Assembly: GCA_965116625.1 (NCBI GenBank)
Contig: OZ220717.1
Span: 3,782,001 to 3,846,000, forward strand
Direction of reading: 5' to 3'
Origin: VXNE01 sp965116625
GTDB taxonomy: Bacteria > Pseudomonadota > Gammaproteobacteria > Pseudomonadales > Azotimanducaceae
Length of the DNA stretch: 64,000 nt
Shown: piece by piece, positions 51,747 through 58,372 of the stretch
Layout of the letters: each line of letters begins with the position of its first letter
Position numbering within the stretch: the first letter of the stretch is position 1
The notes under the pieces: generated by a model
Databases searched by the model: none
The model's input: only the letters and a program-made list of their open reading frames with translations
Told to the model about the DNA's origin: nothing
Translations under genes and position numbers: made by a program

Positions 51747-51764
51747 GAGTCCCCGCTCGTCGTC

Positions 51765-51813
51765 CATGCGACGACCGCTTCGGCTCGCTGGCGCTCCCCG
51801 GGGCGGTTCGATG
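51765..51813 (+). repeat. diverged copy of the holC-valS hairpin repeat
   Basis: Resembles 53961-54012 along its length, with the loop core TCGCTGGCGCTC kept. Stem CCGCTTCGG (51775-51783) pairs with CCGGGGCGG (51798-51806) using two G-T pairs, although the stem bases differ from the other copies. It occupies the lptF/pepA divergent region. Confidence 0.6.
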
Positions 51814-51821
51814 CGTGGAAG

Positions 51822-51830
51822 TGCTACACT
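51822..51830 (+). promoter_or_regulatory. extended -10 promoter candidate for pepA
   Basis: TG-C-TACACT, the same TGnTACA(C/G)T form seen before xdhC and the acidic protein gene. No -35 recognised. Start would be near 51837. Confidence 0.35.
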
Positions 51831-51849
51831 GCCTGCCCTTCGGGGAGGC

Positions 51850-51865
51850 CCGGCCTTTCGGCCGG
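51850..51865 (+). promoter_or_regulatory. leader hairpin of pepA
   Basis: CCGGCC-TTTC-GGCCGG, a stable 6-bp stem 25 bases before the pepA start and inside its presumed 5' leader. No T tract follows. It may affect mRNA stability or translation. Confidence 0.35.
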
Positions 51866-51889
51866 CAAACCTCGGTCCAAGCACAGATT

Positions 51890-53335
51890 ATGAAGTACAC
51901 GACGCGAACCGGGAATCCGGCGAACATGCGAACTGACTGCCTGGTGGTCAGCCGGGCACGGGCGCGGGAGATCGCGAGCGCACTCGACGTCGGTGAGTTC
52001 GTCGACCACGCGCTGGCGCAGAAGCCGAAAGGCATCGCCCTGATTCCGATCCCAACCAACGTAAAGAACCTGATGGTGGTCCCGGGCGACGACCCCGAAA
52101 TCGATGACGCGGCCTTCCGCGGGCTGGCCCGGCGCGCGGCAAGCGCGCTCAAGACCCTCGCGGCGCGCAACGCGGTATGGTGCCTGAACGACCTCGACGT
52201 CACGGAACGCGACATCTACTGGAAGACCCGGGTCGCATTGGGCGCCCTGTCGGATGCCCTCTACTGGTACGACGATTTCCAGTCCAAGCCGTCGAAAGAC
52301 ACGCGCATCTCGCGCGTCGGCGTGCTCGCAGAGGCCGGCGCCCGCACCAGTACCGCGCTGGCGGTCAAGCACGGCCAGGCGCTCGACGACGGCATGGCCC
52401 TGGCGCGCAATTTCGCCAACACGCCGCCGAACGTCTGCAACCCGTCCTACCTCGCGGACGAAATCCGCGAGCTCGCCGACGGAGACACAGTCACCGTCGA
52501 GGTCCTGGAGGAAGAACAGATCGAGGAACTCGGCATGGGCGCCTTCATGTCGGTGACCCGGGGCAGCAGGACGCCCGGCAAGCTGATCGTCGCGCAGTAC
52601 CGTGGCGGTGCGCCGGACGACGCGCCCATCGTGCTGATCGGCAAGGGGGTCACCTTCGACACCGGCGGAATCAGCATCAAGCCGTCCGGGTCGATGGATG
52701 AAATGAAGTTCGACATGTGCGGCGCGGCGACCGTGACTGCCGCCTTCGTCGCCGCGAAGGCCGCCGAGTTACCCATCAATCTCGTCAGCATCGCCGCAGC
52801 CGCCGAGAACATGCCGGACGGCGCGGCGTCCCGCCCCGGCGACATCGTCACGACCATGTCCGGGCAGACGGTGGAGATCCTCAATACGGATGCCGAGGGA
52901 CGCCTGCTGCTGTGCGATGCGCTGACTTACGCCGAACGTTTCAAGCCGAGGTCCGTGGTGGATGTGGCGACCCTGACGGGCGCGATGGTGGTCGCCCTCG
53001 GAAGCCACGCGAGCGGACTCTTCTCGAACGACGAGAGCTTGAGCGATTCGCTGGTGGCAGCCGGACAGACAAGCGGCGACCGCGCCTGGCCGATGCCCGT
53101 CTGGCGCGAATACCAGAGACAGCTGAAAAGCAACTTCGCGGACATGGCGAATGTCGGCAACCGCGCGGCGGGAGCCGTCACCGCCGCCTGTTTCCTGTCG
53201 CGGTTCGCCGGCAAGTTCAAGTGGGCGCACCTCGATGTCGCCGGCACGGCATGGCGTAGCGGCGCGGCGAAGGGCGCCACGGGACGCCCGACACCACTAC
53301 TGTTCCAATACCTCCTGGACCAAGCCTCCGCGTGA
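51890..53335 (+). CDS. pepA: leucyl aminopeptidase
   Basis: 481-residue M17 metallopeptidase with two metal ions. The signature NTDAEGRLLL and the metal-binding block GKGVTFDTGGISIKPS are intact. In E. coli PepA also binds DNA in cer recombination and carAB control; whether that holds here is unknown. The ATG at 51890 gives an N-terminus (MKYTTRTGNPANMRTDCLVV) aligned with E. coli PepA. The stop overlaps holC (GTGA), giving the conserved pepA-holC-valS order. Confidence 0.95.
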   Translation: MKYTTRTGNPANMRTDCLVVSRARAREIASALDVGEFVDHALAQKPKGIALIPIPTNVKNLMVVPGDDPEIDDAAFRGLARRAASALKTLAARNAVWCLNDLDVTERDIYWKTRVALGALSDALYWYDDFQSKPSKDTRISRVGVLAEAGARTSTALAVKHGQALDDGMALARNFANTPPNVCNPSYLADEIRELADGDTVTVEVLEEEQIEELGMGAFMSVTRGSRTPGKLIVAQYRGGAPDDAPIVLIGKGVTFDTGGISIKPSGSMDEMKFDMCGAATVTAAFVAAKAAELPINLVSIAAAAENMPDGAASRPGDIVTTMSGQTVEILNTDAEGRLLLCDALTYAERFKPRSVVDVATLTGAMVVALGSHASGLFSNDESLSDSLVAAGQTSGDRAWPMPVWREYQRQLKSNFADMANVGNRAAGAVTAACFLSRFAGKFKWAHLDVAGTAWRSGAAKGATGRPTPLLFQYLLDQASA

Positions 53336-53760
53336 CCCGCATCGACTTCTATATCCTGCCGGACGTAGACAGCGATTCGAAACTCCGGTTCGCCTGCCGC
53401 CTGGCCCACCGCGCGGTCGCGGACGGCGGGCGGGCGCACGTCCGGACCGCGTCGGCCGAGGCGACCGCCGAACTCGACGCCCTGATGTGGGCCTACCCCG
53501 AAGGCCGCTTCCTGCCTCATACCACCGCCGGCGAAGACGCCCTCGTGCGCATAAGCCACGAGGAACCGCCGGCCGGACCGGACGAACTGCTTATCAACCT
53601 GGGTCGCGACGTGCCGGCATATTTCGACCGGTTCCAACGCGTCTGCGAGGTGGTGCCGGGACCGGAGAGGGCCGCGGGACGGGCGCGTTACAGCCAGTAT
53701 CGCCAGCGCGGCTATCCACTCCACCATCACGAGATGGACGACTGGGAAACGGCGACTTGA
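53332..53760 (+). CDS. holC: DNA polymerase III chi subunit
   Basis: 142 residues, the clamp-loader accessory subunit that contacts single-strand binding protein. RIDFYILPDVDSDSKLRFACRLAHRAV and the late FDRFQRVCEVVPG match the chi family; length is normal (E. coli 147). The GTG at 53332 overlaps the pepA stop. The stop codon region TTGA at 53757-53760 is itself the first base pattern of the repeat units that follow. Confidence 0.92.
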   Translation: MTRIDFYILPDVDSDSKLRFACRLAHRAVADGGRAHVRTASAEATAELDALMWAYPEGRFLPHTTAGEDALVRISHEEPPAGPDELLINLGRDVPAYFDRFQRVCEVVPGPERAAGRARYSQYRQRGYPLHHHEMDDWETAT

Positions 53761-53850
53761 AAGTGCCCCACGACCGCAGCCCGCGGCTTCGCGAGTCTTC
53801 CCGGGAGGGGTACCCCCTCGCGCTCCCCGGGCCCGGCCCGGTGCGTCTTT

Positions 53851-53902
53851 CGTGCAACAACCGACTCCGGTCGCTGGCGCTCCCGGAGGCGTTTGTTCCA
53901 TG
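53851..53902 (+). repeat. hairpin repeat copy 1 (holC-valS)
   Basis: From 53853 to 53906 it is identical to 53963-54016. It contains CTCCGG (53865-53870), loop TCGCTGGCGCTC, CCGGAG (53883-53888), then GGAGG and an ATG ten bases later. The preceding 53760-53850 is very GC-rich with other short palindromes such as GAGGGG-TA-CCCCCTC. Confidence 0.9.
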
Positions 53903-53960
53903 AAAGTGCCCCACGGCCAAAGCCTCCGGCTCCGCCCGTGGCCCGGCCCAGCTCTCCGAT

Positions 53961-54012
53961 CATGCAACAACCGACTCCGGTCGCTGGCGCTCCCGGAGGC
54001 GTTTGTTCCATG
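53961..54012 (+). repeat. hairpin repeat copy 2, supplying the valS start
   Basis: Same sequence as copy 1, 110 bases downstream, with stem CTCCGG (53975-53980) and CCGGAG (53993-53998). Its GGAGG (53995-53999) and terminal ATG (54010) are the likely ribosome site and start codon of valS. The spacer from copy 1 contains a further CCACGG/CCGTGG stem. Confidence 0.9.
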
Positions 54013-56790
54013 AAAGACAGTTTCGAACCCGACTCGCTCGAGCGCGAGCTGTACGCCGAATGGGAATCAAGCGGCCACTTCGCTCCGGCCGGCAACGGGC
54101 GGCCCTTCTGCATCGCCATTCCGCCGCCCAACATTACCGGCCGCCTCCACCTGGGCCATGCGTTCCAGCACACCCTCATGGACGCCCTGATCCGGTACCA
54201 GCGCATGAAAGGCAGGCAGGCGCTATGGCAGATGGGGACCGACCACGCCAGCATCGCCACCCAGATGATCGTCGAGCGACAGCTCGAGGCCGACGGGATC
54301 AGCCGCGACGCCATCGGGCGCGAGGAGTTCGTCAAACGCGTCTGGGAATGGCGCGACCGCTCCGGGGGCGAGATCTCGCAGCAACTCCGGCGCATGGGCT
54401 CGTCACTCGACTGGTCGCGGGACCGGTTCACCATGGACGAGGGTTTCTGCACCGCGGTGAACGAAGTCTTCGTGCGGCTGTACGAGGACGGGTTGATCTA
54501 CAAGCGCAAACGGCTCGTGAACTGGGACCCGGTGCTCAAGACGGCGGTGTCCGACCTCGAGGTCGACAACGTGGACGAACAGGGGCGCCTGTGGCACATC
54601 CGTTACCCGTTGCTGGACGGCGTCCTGACATCCTCGGGCGCGGACCACGTCGTCGTCGCGACAACCCGGCCCGAAACGATGCTCGGCGACACGGGTCTCG
54701 CAGTGCATCCGGACGATCCGCGCTACCGCGGCCTGATCGGCGCCCGGGCGCGATTGCCCCTCGCCGGCCGCGAGATTCCGATCGTCGGCGACACGCACGT
54801 GGACCCGGAGTTCGGCACCGGCTGCGTCAAGGTCACCCCGGCCCACGACTTCAACGACTACGCGGTGGGCGAACGGCATGACCTGCCGTGCATCAACATC
54901 CTGAATGACGACGCCAGCATCAACGACAACGCGCCGGCCGCGTATCGCGGCATGGACCGCATGGAGGCGAGAGAAGCCGTCGTCGCCGACCTCACCCGGC
55001 TTGACCTGCTCGATTCCGTCGAACCCCACGCACTGACCGTGCCGCGCGGAGACCGTTCCGGCGCCGTGCTGGAGCCGTGGCTCACCGACCAGTGGTGGGT
55101 GGACGTCAAGCCACTGGCGGAGCCCGCCATCGAGGCGGTTCGGGACGGGCGTATCCGGTTCGTTCCCCGCCAGTACGAGAACATGTACTTCGCCTGGATG
55201 CGCGACGTGCAGGACTGGTGCATCAGCCGGCAGCTCTGGTGGGGGCACCGCGTCCCCGCGTGGTACGACGGCCAGGGCAACGTGTACGTGGGCCGCAACG
55301 AATCCGAGGCGCGGAACAAGGGCGGCGTGCCCGACGGCACGCCACTCACGCAGGATGCCGACGTCCTCGACACGTGGTTCAGTTCGGCGCTATGGACGTT
55401 CGCCACCCTCGGCTGGCCGGAGCAGACGCCCGAACTCGAACGATTTCACCCCACCGACGTCCTGGTGACCGGACACGACATCATTTTCTTCTGGGTCGCC
55501 CGGATGATCATGATGACGCTGCGCTTCACTGGCGACGTACCGTTCAGGACCGTCTATACGCACGGGCTGGTGCGGGATGCGCACGGCGCAAAGATGTCGA
55601 AGACCAAGGGCAACGTCCTCGATCCGCTGGATATCGTCGATGGCATCTCGCTCGAAGACCTCATCGCAAAACGCACCGCCGACCTGACCCAGCCGCAGAT
55701 GGCGGCCGCCATCGAGGCCGCGACGCGGGCCGACTTTCCGGAAGGCATCCGCGCCTATGGCACGGACGCGCTGCGGTTCACGTACTGCGCCCTCGCATCC
55801 CCCCACGGGCGCGACGTCAACCTCGACCTCGGCCGGATAGACGGCTATCGCAACTTCTGCAACAAGCTGTGGAACGCGACGAAGTTCGTGCTCATGCACG
55901 TCGACGGCGACGATGCCGAAAGCCCAGCGCCACTCGGTCTCGCGGACCGCTGGATACGCTCGCGCGCCCGGCGGCTGATCGAAGACGTCGAGCGCGCGAT
56001 CGGCGAGTATCGCTTCGACCTGTATGCGAACGCCGTGTACGAGTTCGCCTGGCGCGAGTACTGCGACTGGTACGTCGAGTTCACCAAACCCGCGCTGTGG
56101 CGCAGCGAAGACGACGCGCAAGCCGCCCGCGCCGCGCGCCGGACCCTGCTCGCCATACTCGATGTCCTCCTGCGGGTGGCGCACCCGCTCATCCCGTACA
56201 TTACCGAAACCCTGTGGCGCGAAGCGCGCGCCGCATCGGGGCTTCCCGAGGGGACGATCATGCTGGAAGCGTTCCCACAGGCGGGCGACCTCGAGGACGA
56301 CGCCGAAGCCGTCGCGTCTATCGAGTGGCTGAAGGCCGTGGTCGTCGGCATACGCAACATTCGGGGCGAGATGGGCATCGCTTCACGCGTCGGCATAGAC
56401 CTCATCTTCCAGGCGGGCGACGCAACCGACCGGGAGCGGCTGCCCCTGGCCGAGTCCCTGCTGCGCCGGATGGCGGGCGTCGAGTCCATCACCTGGCTCA
56501 ATGCGGACGAAGACGCCCCGCCCGCGGCCGTGCAGGTCGTAGGCAACCTCAAGGTTCTGGTACCCCTCGCGGGGCTGATCGACATCGACCGGGAATGCGA
56601 ACGCCTGCAGAAGACGATCTCCCGGTTCGAGCGCGACCTCGCCCGCTCGCGGGGCAAGCTCGGCAACGAGAACTTCGTCACGAAGGCCCCGGCGACGGTA
56701 GTGGAAAAGGAACGCGACAAGGTCAGGGACCTCGAGACCAAGCTCGCCACGATGCGGGAACAACTGGCCCGGCTGAACGGCGCGCCCTGA
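54010..56790 (+). CDS. valS: valyl-tRNA synthetase
   Basis: 926-residue class I synthetase charging tRNA-Val, with editing of Thr. The HIGH motif is HLGH in PPPNITGRLHLGHAF; the KMSKS motif is KMSKT near 528; ATTRPETMLGDTGLAVHP is the editing domain; a C-terminal coiled coil (about 850-926) ends the protein. E. coli ValS has 951 residues. The start at 54010 fits the family; the frame extends upstream through the repeat to 53893 without support. Confidence 0.96.
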   Translation: MKDSFEPDSLERELYAEWESSGHFAPAGNGRPFCIAIPPPNITGRLHLGHAFQHTLMDALIRYQRMKGRQALWQMGTDHASIATQMIVERQLEADGISRDAIGREEFVKRVWEWRDRSGGEISQQLRRMGSSLDWSRDRFTMDEGFCTAVNEVFVRLYEDGLIYKRKRLVNWDPVLKTAVSDLEVDNVDEQGRLWHIRYPLLDGVLTSSGADHVVVATTRPETMLGDTGLAVHPDDPRYRGLIGARARLPLAGREIPIVGDTHVDPEFGTGCVKVTPAHDFNDYAVGERHDLPCINILNDDASINDNAPAAYRGMDRMEAREAVVADLTRLDLLDSVEPHALTVPRGDRSGAVLEPWLTDQWWVDVKPLAEPAIEAVRDGRIRFVPRQYENMYFAWMRDVQDWCISRQLWWGHRVPAWYDGQGNVYVGRNESEARNKGGVPDGTPLTQDADVLDTWFSSALWTFATLGWPEQTPELERFHPTDVLVTGHDIIFFWVARMIMMTLRFTGDVPFRTVYTHGLVRDAHGAKMSKTKGNVLDPLDIVDGISLEDLIAKRTADLTQPQMAAAIEAATRADFPEGIRAYGTDALRFTYCALASPHGRDVNLDLGRIDGYRNFCNKLWNATKFVLMHVDGDDAESPAPLGLADRWIRSRARRLIEDVERAIGEYRFDLYANAVYEFAWREYCDWYVEFTKPALWRSEDDAQAARAARRTLLAILDVLLRVAHPLIPYITETLWREARAASGLPEGTIMLEAFPQAGDLEDDAEAVASIEWLKAVVVGIRNIRGEMGIASRVGIDLIFQAGDATDRERLPLAESLLRRMAGVESITWLNADEDAPPAAVQVVGNLKVLVPLAGLIDIDRECERLQKTISRFERDLARSRGKLGNENFVTKAPATVVEKERDKVRDLETKLATMREQLARLNGAP

Positions 56791-56865
56791 CCACGGACGA
56801 AGCAGGACGTGCTCGGTGCGAGCAAGCAACGCCATGTTGGACGCGTTTGCGATGGCAAAAGAGGT

Positions 56866-56939
56866 TTATGCGACACAAAACCCATTTTACGTCAAATAAT
56901 TGACATTATTTGTCGCATAAGGGTTTTGCGACATATAAT
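56866..56939 (+). promoter_or_regulatory. operator-dense promoter of the Fic-type gene
   Basis: TTGTCG (56910-56915), 18-base spacer, TATAAT (56934-56939). The heptamer TGCGACA occurs three times: 56869-56875, inverted at 56911-56917, and 56927-56933; the first two belong to a perfect 10-bp inverted repeat (TTATGCGACA / TGTCGCATAA). AAAACCC/GGGTTTT and GTCAA-ATAA-TTGAC add further symmetry. The start ATG is seven bases after the -10, so the message is probably leaderless. Confidence 0.65.
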
Positions 56940-56946
56940 CCGCCAC

Positions 56947-58347
56947 ATGCCGAAGCGGATTCCCGAACAAGAGCTTGACGCCATTCTCACCGCCGTGGCG
57001 GCCCATCCGGGAGGTGTGCAGGTCAGTGGCATCCGCGAGAGACTGCCCTACAAGCTGCAGCCGCGGACGCTGCAGCGCCGCATCGCCCTGCTCGTGGAAC
57101 AGCAGCGGCTGATCGCCGAAGGGAGAGCTAAGGGCCGTCGCTATCGCGTGCCCGTCACCATAGCTGGCAGAGGCAGTAGTCTGGTCGCGGTTGGCTCGCT
57201 CGGGGAGGCGATCGGTGAGGTCTATGTGCCCATCTCGCCAGAGGCGGAGGCGGTCAGGCAGGCGATTCGCACGCCGATCCAGGAACGGCAGCCGGTGGGC
57301 TACCAGCGCGCCTTCCTCGATGACTACCGGCCCAACGTCACCTGCTACTTGCCGGCCCAGACGCGCCAACGCCTGTCAGATATAGGCCGTCCGCCCGGCG
57401 GCGAGCGCCCGGCGGGAACCTACGCCCGGACTATCTACAGCCGCCTCCTGATCGATCTGTCCTGGAACTCCAGCCGTCTGGAAGGCAATACCTACTCCCT
57501 GCTGGAAACCGAGCGCCTGCTGCAGCTGGGCGAGGCGGCCGAGGGCAAGGATGCGCGGGAAGCGCAGATGATCCTGAACCACAAGGCGGCCATTGAACTG
57601 CTCGTCGAGGCGGTCGATGAAATCGGCTTCAACCGGCACACGATCCTGAACCTGCACGCCCTGCTCGCGGACAACCTACTTGCCGACGCGCAGGCCGGCG
57701 GCCGCCTGCGGCGCATTCCGGTAGGCATCGGAGGCACGGTCTACCATCCGCTGGAAGTGCGCCAGCTCATCGAGGAGTGCTTCGAGAGGATCCTGGATAC
57801 CGCGGCCGCGATCACCGACCCCTTCGAGCAGGCCTTCTTCGCCCTGGTGCACCTCGCCTATCTGCAGGGTTTCGAGGACGTCAACAAGCGGGTCTCCCGC
57901 CTCGCGGCGAACATCCCGCTGATCCGCGGCAATCTCTGCCCCCTGTCCTTCGTGGACGTGCCGGAGCGAGCCTACATCGACGGCGTGTTGGCCATCTACG
58001 AGCTGAATCGCGTCGAGCTGCTGCGTGAAGTGTTCGTCTGGGCCTACGCGCGCTCCAGCGCGCGGTACTCGGCAGTGCGCCAGTCCCTGGGTGAGCCGGA
58101 CCCGTTCCGCCTGCGTTACCGGGCGACGGTCGCCGAGCTGGTCGCCGCAGTGGTGCGCGGGGGAATGGACAAGAGGGCTGCGACTGCACTGGCGCGGCAA
58201 CGTGCGGCGGAGCGGGTGTCACCGGTGGACCAGGCGCGTTTCGTCGAAGTCGTGGAGACCGAGCTCATGAGCCTCCACGAGGGCAACATCGCACGCTACC
58301 GCCTGCGGCCGGCCGAGTACCAGGCATGGCGGCAAACCTGGCGTTGA
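56947..58347 (+). CDS. Fic-fold protein with N-terminal winged helix and degenerate Fic motif
   Basis: 466 residues: a winged-helix DNA-binding region (about 1-68), a Fic N-terminal domain with the inhibitory-helix motif S175-S-R-L-E179-G, and the Fic core. The core motif reads Q307-G-F-E-D-V-N-K-R315, where active AMP transferases have H-P-F-x-D-G-N-G/K-R: the catalytic His is Gln and the first Gly is Val. The C-terminus (about 370-466) is helical. An autoregulator or non-canonical transferase is possible. No separate antitoxin gene is adjacent. The ATG at 56947 directly follows the promoter. Confidence 0.8.
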   Translation: MPKRIPEQELDAILTAVAAHPGGVQVSGIRERLPYKLQPRTLQRRIALLVEQQRLIAEGRAKGRRYRVPVTIAGRGSSLVAVGSLGEAIGEVYVPISPEAEAVRQAIRTPIQERQPVGYQRAFLDDYRPNVTCYLPAQTRQRLSDIGRPPGGERPAGTYARTIYSRLLIDLSWNSSRLEGNTYSLLETERLLQLGEAAEGKDAREAQMILNHKAAIELLVEAVDEIGFNRHTILNLHALLADNLLADAQAGGRLRRIPVGIGGTVYHPLEVRQLIEECFERILDTAAAITDPFEQAFFALVHLAYLQGFEDVNKRVSRLAANIPLIRGNLCPLSFVDVPERAYIDGVLAIYELNRVELLREVFVWAYARSSARYSAVRQSLGEPDPFRLRYRATVAELVAAVVRGGMDKRAATALARQRAAERVSPVDQARFVEVVETELMSLHEGNIARYRLRPAEYQAWRQTWR

Positions 58348-58372
58348 CGGGGACCCGCGCGTCCGCGGCCGG

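Larger units (their letters stand above)
53757..54013 (+). other. chain of two related mini-ORFs linking holC to valS
   Basis: Frame 1 runs from TTG 53757 to TGA 53903 (48 residues), frame 2 from ATG 53900 to TGA 54013 (37 residues), and valS starts at ATG 54010. Each stop overlaps the next start in a four-base TTGA/ATGA. Both peptides begin (L/M)KVPH, share SxRLR, and end with the same CNNRLRSLALPEAFVP; the units differ in length by 33 bases, keeping frame. They may be a translated leader chain or merely duplicated palindromic DNA; no database check was possible. Confidence 0.4.

Noticed and set aside
53763..54010. On the minus strand both repeat copies read MEQTPPGAPATGVGCC, like a Cys-rich modified-peptide precursor
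   Set aside because: The frames run on without a stop into holC or repeat DNA, lack a ribosome site, and no maturation enzyme is nearby; the DNA hairpin explains the conservation better.
56947..58347. Fic toxin-antitoxin pair
   Set aside because: No small antitoxin gene precedes or follows; the inhibitory helix is inside the same protein and the catalytic His is missing.
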